Part shown: positions 41,808-54,568 of the stretch, in pieces
How the letters are laid out: each line of letters starts with the position of its first letter
Numbering within the stretch: the stretch's first letter is position 1
NCBI RefSeq assembly: GCF_020536995.1
Contig: NC_068356.1
Span: 21,294,309-21,358,308 of the forward strand
Length of the DNA: 64,000 bases
Reading direction: 5' to 3'
DNA from: Dreissena polymorpha
Taxonomy: Eukaryota > Mollusca > Bivalvia > Myida > Dreissenidae
Translations under genes and position numbers: made by a program
The notes under the pieces: generated by a model
What the model was told of the DNA's origin: nothing
Databases searched by the model: none
Seen by the model: the letters and a program-made list of their open reading frames with translations, nothing else

Positions 41808-42106
41808 AGGCCAAATACATTGAATGTTTTTCGGCAAGGGCAAATAGTAGCTGATCACATGCCAAAACAGGTATTTGTCCTGGATTAAGAAAATTGACAC
41901 ACTCTTTAATAATGGTCATTGAGTGCCAAATCATTGCAGCAGACTTCGCCTCTTCCTGAAACAAGGATAATACGGAACTTTTGTCCAAAAGAATGGCCTT
42001 AACCAAATCACTCTGAGATAAATTAGCAGGGAAGGCAGACCATGTCATAGTATCCTTGTGTCTATCATCACCTTTTTCGATCTCCTGGCGTACATGATTA
42101 AGCCAC
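41808..42106 (-). CDS. Isolated exon of a multicopy invertebrate protein family (NPGQ/DQ type)
   Basis: On the minus strand an acceptor (ctaatttacag|, ending at 42107) opens an uninterrupted frame: WLNHVRQEIEKGDDRHKD..., SAAMIWHSMTIIKECVNFLN, PGQIPVLACDQLLFALAEK, up to a good donor (GGCCT|GTGAGA, 41807). The pattern H-S/G-M...A/C-VNFLNPGQ.PV...DQ.LFALAK is one I recall from a large, poorly characterised family of cnidarian and molluscan proteins that is often multicopy and transposon-associated. Family partners usually continue with a W.WP...GE...GGLHIEMA block in the next exon. I could not find one downstream on this strand, so this is probably an orphan or decaying exon. Function unknown. 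Confidence 0.5.
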
Positions 42107-42109
42107 CTG

Positions 42110-45100
42110 TAAATTAGCAAGATTAAGCACAATTAAGCATACATGTAAGCATAAATATGTTCAGGTAGAAAATTTGATGCTATATCCAGAATTGCATTAT
42201 CAAAGCAATGTTAAGAGCTGCATAGATATAAAATGTATTTTTGCATTTATGTGCGAAATGGCTATTAAAGTGATATTATGGGTATGTTTACTTTTGAACT
42301 GAGCTGAAAAGAATAACAGGTCAAAAGTGTAGGTTAAAATGTGTTTACTGACCAATTATCTGCAACTCCAGTTGTTTATAAAAATATATTTCATATTCGA
42401 TATTTTACGTGACTCACCCAGTTCTGTAAGCCGAAATGATCCGTAAAACAAAATTGTGTCCTTGTGTCGTATAAACGAATCTGCACTAAAAATAAATTTA
42501 TGTTCACATTGTACATGCGTGATCAGTTGTCAAACGAAAGTACGGTTAATTTTCGATGCATTATTTTTGTCTTTCCGGGATATTGTTTTAGCATATTGAT
42601 GCTGCACTAACAAATATAAGTGTATATGAAGTGAAAACACTGAAAATAAACAACGGTTGCGATAGAGACCTATAAACTGTTAGATGCCCATAATATCACT
42701 TAAGCAAACGTGTAACTAAGAAGTATTCCGTCTCTTCTTCTAAGTTCTTTATCAAATAAGACCTTTACTAATGACGGCAAGCTGTTCCTGAAACAAGTTA
42801 TAGATTCTCAGTTATTTGTATATAACGAGTATCATACCATCCGTTGGTAAATCTTATTGAATACGCGCCGAGACATTGTAAATATATCTAACCGTGTAGT
42901 AAGATAGAAATATATTAAACGAAGTAATATATTGAACTCTATCTGAAAACGGTATGTGTTATATTTAAAGAATACCATACTACATATTCTTTCAAACTTG
43001 TGTGTCGATTGAAAACGAGGATTGTGCATGCATGGAATGATACTGCGTTCTTAAACGTCTAATAAATATAACCACTTTATTATTACCATTAGTTGAGCAT
43101 AGTCGATTTTATTTTCTAATAAATATTATTATTGCTACCCGCTTATTCACTTTTGTTCGACAATGGTTGATAAATCAATTATGCAAATACCTCTGTATCA
43201 TACAAATCCACAATATAATGTAGTATCCAGTCTTTTTAAAAACATATATCACTACACTTGATTCAGAAATCCGACTTGTTGCGGTGTGCGGTTTTTATAC
43301 CCTTCAATTAAAATCATCAATCAGCATTGACCGTTCTGAGCCCGTGACCCAACTAACAGCATGTTGATGTAATATGTCGTGTTGTATGTGATGTTTTTAT
43401 TGTATTTATATGGGAATTTAGCACCTCCCATAAACAGAAAACAAGCGATGTTAATAACACTGTAACTTTGAAAAATGCTTTTCTGTGAGTGTCTTTTTTT
43501 TCCTATATATTAAATAAAATGTACAAGAAGCTGACCTATGAAGTGTCATTAGAATTCAGTATATGTTATCACTTAGATCTATTGAATGCACTAGTTAATT
43601 ACTTTAAAAGGTGTATTATTATGCGTTATTATTGTATTGGTTATCAGCTATGCCCTAGTAGAAACAATGAAACGCAAATCTAAATTCATAAAATTATTAC
43701 GCTTATGAGAATGTACAGAAAGATAAGATCATAAACGTTGTCTAGAAAATTCGCTTTGGCTTTGTAGTATGTTGCCTAATTGATATAATTAATTTCCTTT
43801 CTTTTTATTTATTTAATAATTAATCCACTTCGAATGAATTGTACGTTTGTGTGCAAGATCACATAAGCAAATGACCTGCGTGTTATAGATTTGTATATGC
43901 AGTATACCTGTTAGGTTACATACTTATAGTGTCATGTCGTCACACTCCAATGCTGTTTACTGAGATTCTTTTGGCCAAACGAATCCCGTCGAATGAACAG
44001 TGTGTCGAATAATATTATTGCATTGAAATCATATTGATCGTATTCGTCATCATTTTAAAAGTGTTTCAGCCAGTCAAAACGTTTCATGTTTCAGGAAATA
44101 ATGTTTTTTGTGGTTTAAAAAATTGATAAGCAGATAAACGCAATCCTAAACTAGCGTCGGAAAATGGCTAATGTGCATAACAACACATCAAACGAATTAT
44201 TAAAGAAAGATTAACCATGCACCATGTTATCGCTGGTAGAGGAGCTAATGCCATTATATAGTGATGTTAGGATTGAGCTACCTGATGGTGGCAGTATTCA
44301 TCTTAAGCTTTAGTCAAATCTATCACTTAAGAAAAGAACAATTGCGGCAAAGTAAAATAAGGCATACCGTAAAAATTCCATACACGCATCGAGAGAGATG
44401 TTCGTAAGATCTTGCATAAAACTAATGGTATTTGCTATTGACAGGAAGCTTGTAGGTGAATTCTTCTTTTCTTGCATCGAAAGTGTTCACAATGCCATTT
44501 AATTAAGTATTGCAATCCTATATGTTATATAGAATTTACGAACATTTAATAACGGAATTGTCTTTACTTACAAATGGCTATCAATAATTTGATATTGGAT
44601 ATCAATGTTCAATCGAGATATTACAACACTATTTTGAGTCATTAGTTGCTGTTGGAAAACATAATCTAAATTTAGCATACAGTTTAACAAAACAGGTTAA
44701 CATGTTTATTCATGTTTGCGTCTCTAAATGCCTTAGATTTAAATTGTGTTCGGTCCTCCATTCGACTTTATATTTGTATGAACGCTAATAATAAACTTAA
44801 TTTCAAAGTAGTTCATATTCATTAAATGTTGACAACATTAACTTAGACCTAAGACGCGATAAATATATGTAATGTGAGCTTTTGTCCTATGTATATAATT
44901 CCAAAAATGGTGCTTATGCATGTAATTATATAATTTCATTTTTCTCTAAATGTTTTTATCCTGTTGTTCTTATTATATTTTTATAATTAAAATATTAAGA
45001 AATAAAATTGCAATTAAATAGAATAAATAGTATCCTGAATTGCTCTTTAACTTCAATAACGATTTTTTTATTTTAGGTTAATTAATAGTGTGCGTTTAAT

Positions 45101-47760
45101 GGTTTATTCTTCGCTAAGTGTGGAGATTAGCATGTATGTCAACCGGTTTATTCAGCATTAAAAGGTTTTTGTATTGACCTTTCCATGGCGGTGATACCAA
45201 GACCAATACAAAATAATTAAAAACAGAAAATACAATGAAATGTCTAAATAAGAAAAGCTCATTATAAGCATTCAAGATTCGTCATCATTTTGCCAATAAT
45301 AATTTATATTTTTATACTATTTTTACTATGTTAAACTTGGTATTAAATATATTCTGTTATTATGGGATGTGTTATACTTGAACATTGATCAATTTATATT
45401 AAATACATTCTGAAATCCTGTTATTTGATATGTATGAATATGTTTTTAATAGACTATTCTAATTTAGATATCGCATTCAGTCACATTAAGTATCCGGTAT
45501 TGTGCCGATGCTTCTTTTATATGAGATTAGGATTCAAACATATAGTGTGTTCTCCTTCGAAGTTATAATTGTTGTTGTATTTGAGTATAGATTATATGCT
45601 GATATATGTATAACATATATACAACGCAGAATAATAATTTGTAAATTTGCTGTTGTTGCTTTGATTATATGTGGTTTGGCATCGAATTGAAGTATTTTGT
45701 GCTCCTCGAAATTATAATTACTGTTTTAAATTATTGATTTTAAAGACATTCATTCACTTTACCGATTCCATATTTAACTACATACACTGTTAACATGTGA
45801 ATAAAAACGAGTTGTGTTCAAATAACTCATTACTATATAATATTATTCCACAAAAATCTACTTACTATATTGATGTATTTTCTATTCTGTATTTTTATTT
45901 TGTTTAACACTAGAAACTGTAAAGTTTCTCTGTAATACGATTTAGTTTTGTTCTTTTATAAATAAAGAATATGATTTAAAAAAACTTAAACTCTAAATGC
46001 ATTGCATTTACAGTGCATAGCGGTGACCCAAAACTACACTTACATTGAAGCAATTTATTCTTAAACATGTAACTTTTTGTACAATTGTTTTGTCAACAAT
46101 AGTTTCTTTTCATGAAAACTACACGTATGGTGAAGCTGTGAACACTTGTTAACATAAGTCTGCGTCTTAGTATTCCGTGTATTGTCCAGAACTTGTAAAT
46201 GTTGTTGGTTTTCTTTTCAGATGGTATATACAATGGGGCTCCCACACAGCAAGTTGCTATTCCAATTGTTTACAAAACACGCGATACATTTACTTTTTAC
46301 TTTTAATAACACTTTTCACAACTTCATAAGTTCTAACAACATGTTTGTTTCTAACAGCCCTATGGGAATTATAATATTATACGTTTGGATCATCCTTCAT
46401 ATTTTCACACACACATAAATATATATAATGGGCATCGTAAAAAGTTTTAACAAAATAGCAAGATAGAAATCTAATTATAGTACGAAGTCCTTTCTAAATT
46501 ACCTGTTAACACTTGCTTAACAGAAAGAAACAACATAAGACACGTATAATGTGGAACTTCCGCAGCAATAGCGGAAGAACTGCAATTTTATAAAATGCGG
46601 CCCTTTATTTATAACAATTATTGGTAGTACCATACATTTTAACTGTATTCTTGGAGCTGTTGTACTCTCATTATAAAATAACAATCATATTTCTAGATAT
46701 TCATAGTATTATAATTTATCATAAGACTTAGTAATCATTCGATATTGCGACACAACGAAACACTTCAATCAGGACTGTTACTGTAAAATGTAAGATAACT
46801 TTCCGTCCAAGATCCGGAATAAGAAGCCGAAGTTTAGTTGTGTAGGTAAGCTTATTTCCATAAAATATATTAGGAAAAAAAGTGTTGTTTTACTACGCAA
46901 GCCTCATTGACTGATCATATTGAGTTATACAAGTACACTAACTGCATATTTATATAGAAGTTTATCCGTACCAAACGTGATATACTTGATATAATGTTCG
47001 ACACGCAAATAATGAAAAACAATCATTTGATTCGTGAGCAGCTGCACATGGTTGAGACGGTTAAACTTCCTTCCTTATGTCCACATATATGAGCTTATTG
47101 TCGTGCGTGTAACGATTTCTGTTCACGGATGTTGAATAAGTTCTTTTTTTGCCTTATATTTGTCATTGGCCTTTTATAAAATATAATCTGTAAATAATGT
47201 CTCTCCCGATTTTTTTCTGGAGTGTTATTTTCCCATACATTTAATTGTGTTGCCTCCTATGGAAACATGTGATAACTATTTTCTAAAACATTCAACACTC
47301 CGACTATGAGGCGAGGACGCATTAACAAAAGCGAAATGCACAACCTTTTGAACGTTCCAACTTGAGAAAATGTAATAATGAGCTTTCTGGTAATTTGTTA
47401 AAATAAACATTATTATGCAGTTACCTTCAACGCATTCTTTGTAAGGATTCTAAATTGTGAAAATGGCACTGTAATATTGTTTATCGGTGATAAATTTCAG
47501 AAAACAATATTACGCACGAATGTGTTAAAATTAACCCTGAAAAGAAAATAATGTAATGTTCGTCCATTGATCACTTTGTTGGATAGCTAGTGCCCATATA
47601 CTGTTAAGGAGACTTTTATTTTTATCTCGTATAATGCTACGCTTTTATTAGTCCTACTACAAACGATGTAATAATACAAGAACATGCACTTTATGCCAAA
47701 ATGGAATTATAGCATTTAATACTTTATGAGAATAATACAGTTGTGTATTTGATATTGCTC
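42110..47760. other. Long AT-rich stretch without recognised genes
   Basis: Repeated inspection showed only short random frames. A small hairpin (CTTCCGC...GCGGAAG) lies near 46560. No tRNA, transposon end or exon could be supported. Confidence 0.4.
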
Positions 47761-48235
47761 GTGATCTTTTCATACTCTGTTGTTCAGCGTCAACAGCAGA
47801 GCAAAGAAAATGGTAGACTATGAAACGCATAATATTCTGTATAAGGAAATAATACACTGAGACCTGAAAATCGCAAGACAGTTCATATACCAATGATTCT
47901 TTGTACTAAATGTGACAGGGAAAACATTAAATGATAGATTTATCAACTATTAGCACTTATAGCAGGCCAGCATTTATCAGACTAGATAGAAACGTGTGCC
48001 GAAAAAGATATAAATATAAATTAAATATTCTTCTTCCTAAATTGCACGGAAATGTTTCACGGTCGTATGTTACTTATAGTGTTACAGACTCAAAGGACGT
48101 TTCCATTTGGTGCAGGAAGTGCAATGCAAGTGGTGCAATAGCTCCCAATAATTGTACACATAGCGTGCAGATCCTCTCACTGGTTTCCGAGAGTCGCATT
48201 AATCGAATTCGAGACGTGAAATATTTAAGTTGATA
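47761..48235 (+). pseudogene. Old RASD last-exon pseudogene (third copy)
   Basis: Aligns with 39179-39729 in scattered but collinear blocks: gtgatct.ttcat...gttcagc.tcaacag at the start, aatcgcaagac, actaaatgtgacag, cattagcacttatagc.ggccagca, agaaacgt.tgccgaaaa, and tggtgcaatagctcccaa near 48133. The acceptor AG is gone (tgctc at the junction), and there are many stops and indels. It is far more diverged than the copy at 59978. No homologous flanks could be followed with confidence. Confidence 0.8.
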
Positions 48236-48239
48236 TGTA

Positions 48240-50290
48240 TTTAAATTATGTGTATTGTTCATTGATCTACCGATTAACACATAGCAAACATTTAATTTAT
48301 ACTGAATATGAAGATGTCTACCTAGTTTATTGAATAAGTAGATGCCCAAAGATTGATGACAATTCGTATTTAATGTAAATATCTTATCTACTGAAACGAA
48401 GTGGAATGAAGTTGAATACATCTAATAATATCTTAATTTTGCTATCTAAGCAATCATTTTGCGACACATTTCTTCAATAATCTAATATATGAAGCATAAT
48501 TTAATAATAATTTAAACTCGTCAGATTTAAGGAATAAAGGAGAACTACCAATACCAATCATAGCCGCATGTATGGGCATATTGAAGAAACTTTAAGATCT
48601 TAGTATCTTTGATGATCTACAAACAATTCGAAAATGAGTTTTTTGAAGTCTGTGACAAAGAAGGTTTTGGGATGGAATTGGGTTCATTATTTTCAGTATC
48701 ATATGTTCTTAACAATCGGTGTGGTACCATTTATTGGACTTTCATTTTTGCTCGTTCACGTCTGATATGTTTTATTGCACGCAACGCCGTCATCAATCTA
48801 GGATATATGAGACCTACATCAATAGAAAATATATTTGGCCATAAACAAAACTTATAAGAAAGATACCATTCAATTACAACTGTGTACAAGCATGCTCGGG
48901 AACACACCATTTTGGCTTGTGTACGTGACGATGACATATTGCGATTATGGAAACATCAATAATAGGTAGGGGATTTTTCATGCTTAAATTATGTACATTA
49001 ATAACGTTAGGATTGTTTTTGCAACATAATTGTTTTAAATCTAAAACACATATCCATCAACACAATTGAATGCTTTTCATAATAAGCGCTGAAAAGAACA
49101 AAACATACATAACCAATTGACATAAGAAATAATCATCACGTTAAATGCTTTCAGTCTTGTCAATTCAGATCTCCATTGCAAAATGCGTTGGAGTGTGTTT
49201 ATTCTTCTTCAGCCTCGGTTTCGGTGGAATTTATTTCAGCAGTTTAGGTAAAGTATAGATCGCGAACTTGAAAGAATTTAATTAAAATACTGATTCGATG
49301 TGTGTTATTTTTCGAGGCATGCCCCTGGACTTAGGTACAGAATAAACGTGAAATCGATTCTTGCACTGATTCTGTGTGATTTCATATGTTTTATGCCAGT
49401 CACTGTACCACCTGTTAAGATGTACGCTGTTAACAATATTTGTTTGATATTTGTGTGCTTTCTATGTATTAATTGTACTCAGAACCATGGCATTTTAAGG
49501 CTCATAACTCTTTAAAACACTTACTAATTAACTTTCTTATATCGCCCTTTTGGTTCAAAAAGGTACCACGTGCCATCCAATTTCAATGTCAGATGGTACC
49601 TTTTTACAACATGCGGGCGAAAAAATTATATGCCTGAAAACAACTGCGTAAGAAAATCCTTGAGGATAACAAAATAAATATACAAATTCACATAAATCCC
49701 GGTAATTCAATTTAAATATCGGTACATGCACAAATGAGAAAAATAAATTTAAAAGTCTATAAAAATACTGCAACTGTTAGAACGGCCGAACGTGAACATT
49801 ATTTAGGCGACGGCTATTAAAAAACGAGTGATATAATTTGTAATGTTATTTTCTATTTATAATATTTGACAAAACTTATCTTATTTTCGCTGTTTAGCAT
49901 TAAAACAATGTTCTTAAACACTAACAATATGCACGTGAATAATGCATATGTTCATTCCGTATGGTCCTTTTAAGCCAATATGAAATGTGTTTTCGTATAA
50001 ATGTGTAATATTGAACAGAACAGAATTTTTATTTTGACTTAAGCATAACAAGCTTATCGTCATATACAAATACATGATAATGTTACAGACATGCGTGATG
50101 AATATAAATAATAACATTGTATAAATTACATTCATCAATTCATAAATCACTCATCACTGGAGAGTGAGAGTGCTCTAATTGCAAGTTATAATGTGACATG
50201 GAATACATATAAAAACATAACCACATTTGATACATCCATGGTTAACAAACAACATGTAACAAGCAAAGTACACTCAATTGTTAGTATAAG
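48240..50290. other. AT-rich sequence with one small hairpin
   Basis: The hairpin at 49557-49605 has AAAAAGGTACCA and TGGTACCTTTTT arms; some pairing continues inward. No gene recognised. Confidence 0.4.
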
Positions 50291-50299
50291 CTATAGTTC

Positions 50300-53200
50300 T
50301 TCTTAACAATCATGTGATAATAAACAAAGTGTTATCTCTTTTTTTGAAACATGATATACAATAGATGGCTAACTTTCTAAGTGTCGTTTTCTTACTACTA
50401 TTAAGGAGTTTAATAAATTTGAACATACTAGGTCGCTTGTAATAGAATTCTGGGATATATTTGATTCTTTCTTCTAGGTATAACGGACATATTAGTATGA
50501 AATGGTACTCATCTTCGATATCGTTACAGCTACACAAGGGGCATATTCTTTCGTTCCTGTCAATATTATGATGTCTGCCTGTTTCAATTAACAATTTATG
50601 AGATGAGAGACGCATTTTGGCAATAATCCTTCTATGTTTTTTGTTTTCAATTAAATCTAAATACGATGACCTTTCGAATGTAGGTTTCAATTCTTTATAC
50701 ATATATAACGATGTTGACGAATCAATGTTAGTCCTCCATTCAGCTACATACTGATCTCGCAATCTTATTTTTAATAAAGGAATGAATTTGTCGATATTAA
50801 TAGATTCTGGGAATAACCATACATCTCCAAATCCTGAATGGTTAAGTATATCGCGAACTTTTGATGACCCATTCACTGTATTATTTCTTTGAACAATTTC
50901 CGATCTTTGCATATTTATAACAGTGTGTAAAATACAGTTACTTTGTTTTGTTTGATATAGTTTTAGAAAATATTTAACAATTCTTAAATAGCGTCCAATG
51001 ATTAAAGGGAAACGACCGACTTCCGCATACAATGACAATGAATTAGTTGACATCTTTACATTTAATAATCTTTTACAGAATTTTCTGTGAACACGTTCAA
51101 TATTATCGGCAGTTATAAACCCCCATACTTCACAATTATAATTCAAAATTGACGCAACATATGAATCGAATAACTTGAACATGATATTTATTGGGACTAC
51201 CATCTCTTTTGTTATAGAAAACAATCTATTCATTGCTCTTGACGCTTTACCATTCAAGGTGTTTGTGGCTGGTATGTATGATCCGCCACTAGATAAGACG
51301 ATACCTAAATAGTTAAAGTTACTAACTATTTCAATTTCATTGCCTTTGAATGTCCATTTATAATTTTTGTTCAAGACACCACCCTTTCGAAAAACCATTA
51401 TCTTTGTTTTATCAATATTTACAGTTAAGTTCCACTTATTACAATAAATTTCTAGGTTGTCTAAAGATTGCTGTAAGCCTTCTTTGGTTTCGGAGAAAAT
51501 AACTGCATCGTCCGCAAATAGGAGTAGATAAACCGATAATTGATCAAGTGTTATACCAGCGTTTAAACCGTTTTGAAGACTGAATTCTATATCATTCACA
51601 AAAAGTGAGAACATGATCGGCGATGTTATTTCCCCTTGCAATAGTCCAACGTTGCTACTAAATAAGTCAGAAAGGGAACTCATGTGTTTAACTTGCAGTT
51701 TCACATCATTGTACATCGAACGAATAATAGCCATTAGCTTGCCATCAACTCCTGATCGAATCATTTTGTACCAGAGCTGCCCCCTATTTATGACGTCATA
51801 TGCTTTCCGGTAATCGATATAGCAACAAAAGAGTTTATGTTTATTATGCAGCTGTTTTTCGATTAAGGCATTGAGAATAAAAATTGCGTCGGCTGTGCTA
51901 CAATTCGGTTTAAAACCAAATTGTGCATCCGTTATGATATCATATGATTCTGCCCAAGATTTTAAACGTTCATTTATTATTCCAGTGAACAGTTTAGCAA
52001 AGCAGCTTATCAGCGTGATGCCCCTGTAATTGTTAGGGTCGGAAACATTTCCGCGTTTATAAATTGGTAAAATCACTCCGGACGACCAGCTTTTTGGGAA
52101 TAGTTTAGTATCTAAAATGTAGTTAAATAATATTTCTAAAGGTCTGGCTATAAAATCGATTGTTTCTTTGAAATATTCTTAAATAATATTGTCATGTGAG
52201 GCCGCTTTGTTAGAATTAAGACGCTTTATCCCTTTTTTAATTTCTTCTAATGAAAAAGGTTTATCAAGTTCCGGATATGAGCTGGACTTGTTTTCAATAC
52301 GATCGAATTCTTGTAAGAATTCGTCATATTCATTACTGTTAGCATTGACATCAGTGTCAGAAGATAGAGTTCTAAAGTATTCATAAAATTCGTGAATCGA
52401 TAAATTTTCCGCGTTCGAAGATGGTGATTTCTGCTTAAATAATTTCCAAAATTCGCGTGGCGCTTTACGACTCAAGTCATTCATTTGCCTGCCTTGTGCA
52501 TGTTTATACCTTGATTTAGTTTGTCTACAAAAATACTTATAATCTTTCTTCGAAGCAAGCATTGCAGCCCTCGAATTTTCATTTTTTTGTAAATTATATT
52601 CATAAACTGTTCTTAAATAGTCCGCCCGCTTTTGTTTGCATTCATCATTAAACCAGCGTTGTTTGATCTTGTCTTCTGATAAGAAACACTGATTTTTGGT
52701 ATTACTAACTCGTTTGAAATACGGTTCACCGCGTGTATTAATAAAGTTAGTGAATATCGATACCAATAGATCTGGGTCGCAGCGTGAGTTAACGCCTGAT
52801 TGCAAACTGTGCTCTAAATCTTGGACCCCACCCGCTATATCTTGTAAAAACTGGTCTTTAAACTCCGATTTCCACGCAAAATGTATGCGCGGATTATTTT
52901 CACCGTTATCACTCAAATTGTTCGCGTTCAGAGCAAATGTCAGTGGGGCATGGTTGGAAAATTCGTTAAAATCGTGGACTTTAAAGTCGCCTATATCTTT
53001 AAAATGCTTGTATGATGTTAAAAGGTAGTCGACTGTACTTTCCCCATTATTTGTATAGCAAGTTAATTTACCGATGCCTTTATCTTTAAAAAGTCTACCA
53101 TTTACTATTCTGATATTAGTAGATTTACATAAATCTAGTAGATAGTCACCGAATCTGTTTGAGCCTCGGTCACAGGCTGACCGTTGGAGTGGAGTGTCTA

Positions 53201-53530
53201 TTTCTAAAAAATCAATATCACAAAGGTTTCGATCATTGACAATAAAATCGGCCGTATGTCCGGTCCTGGCGTTTGCATCGCCAGTAATAAATACTTTGCC
53301 TCTATTATTGAAAAAAGTAACATCTTATTCTAATTTTGAGAATAAATCTCCCTCATACATATCATGAACAATTGAATTTTCTGGTGGAATATATATAACT
53401 GCTAAATATATATCGGAATCATTTTTAAAATATGTAATATTAACACCTGTATACAAGTGTTGCGTGTAATTGCGAGTAAGTTTAATTCTATGGCTGGATT
53501 TGACGTGAGAGTTATTGTATCATGTCCATT
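50300..53530 (-). mobile_element. Non-LTR retrotransposon (LINE), 5'-truncated, two in-frame stops
   Basis: A single minus-strand frame runs from about 53490 to 50310. First comes the C-terminal part of an AP-endonuclease: DIYLAVIYIPPEN, VFITGDANARTG (the GDxNA motif), STVDYLLTS, and SNHAPLTFAL (the usual SDH with Asn). A linker follows, then reverse transcriptase with NNYRGITLIS, YIDYRKAYD (motif A), QGEITSPIMFSLFVNDI, and LLFADDAVIFSE (catalytic FADD). A C-terminal Cys/His knuckle (CPLCSCNDIEDEYHFILICP) closes the protein. Stops at 53325-53327 and 52179-52181 (DNII-stop-EYFK) break it. The organisation fits the CR1/Jockey supergroup. The endonuclease N-terminus and any ORF1 are missing. Only two disabling changes suggest a fairly young copy. 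Confidence 0.93.
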
Positions 53531-53968
53531 TCAAAAGGACATCGTCAGAGATTTGCAAAAAAACCTCATTTGAAAATTGCAAGAGTTTTAGCAAAGTATA
53601 TATTATATTAGAATGCATCAGTGAACAAAGAACAATTGATCGCTTTCTAATAATCGATTTATGTTATACAATGTTTCAAAAGTGTGCGTGTTTATTAAAT
53701 AATTGTCCTAGGCGCACAAGCTTTTACTCTGTGAAGTTCATAGTTGCGCATGACAACGGGTATAATAATGGGTTTTACATGTGGAGAACATATGATTAAA
53801 TAAACTATTCTTATCCGCGTATTGAAGAACAATGATTCACTAAATTCCAACTAACCAAATATTGTATCGAATTGCCAAACAGGCAACATTGCGTTTAACA
53901 ATAAACCGGTGTCTAATCCAAAAACAATAAATGTCACCATTGTTTAAATACATAACGAACTGGCAGCG

Positions 53969-54199
53969 CTATAATTTATGAAACAATTGGTACTGATGTT
54001 TCCTAAAGAGAACAAAACTATTGAGATAAGCTGCTTCTCTCTTCGGATTATCAAGCCATGGCCGTCTAAGAAGTGCTAAATATGAAACAAAACAGAGACA
54101 AAAAAAGATTATTGCCAAGACAACCAGTATGACATCGCTCCTCCTGAGCCTTATATCGCGTTTATTACTTGAGAAAGTTGCAGCTTTATCATTGAGCAT
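53969..54199 (-). CDS. Candidate small single-pass membrane protein or first exon
   Basis: ATG 54199 opens 76 codons: a basic N-terminus (SSNKRDIRLRRSD), one strongly hydrophobic stretch (VILVVLAIIFFCLCFVSYLA), then a polar tail (RRPWLDNPKREAAYL...). This is the topology of a type II membrane protein or the first exon of one, for example a Golgi enzyme stem. No family is recognised. Oddly, the coding bases for ILVVLAI closely resemble those of the signal-like frames at 37838 and 58623. Confidence 0.25.
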   Translation of the reverse strand: MLNDKAATFSSNKRDIRLRRSDVILVVLAIIFFCLCFVSYLALLRRPWLDNPKREAAYLNSFVLFRKHQYQLFHKL

Positions 54200-54568
54200 A
54201 ATATTAAGTTAACTATCCTTCTTGCAAAAATGCGGCAACGTTTATAATGGCAATCATAATTCATTGTTACACATATTTGTCGAAATTTATTTTCAAGTTC
54301 TTAACGGAAAGTATTGTTCAGTTATTTAAAGTGGTTCATTTGAATTTGTCTTTTAAATGGATCGCATTTGAGTATGTAGTTTATTGAGTTATTACGTGTG
54401 CAACAATACCCTAAAGAATACACTGTAAATATGTCAATACCCTTGCTTTGAATACTAATTGCATATGACATGTAACCAACAGCTAATTAGCACCTACCTG
54501 CATTCGACTAAAGTTCTAGTTTGTAACTGAAATATGTATTTCAATTTTTTAAACGTTTGGCACACCAG

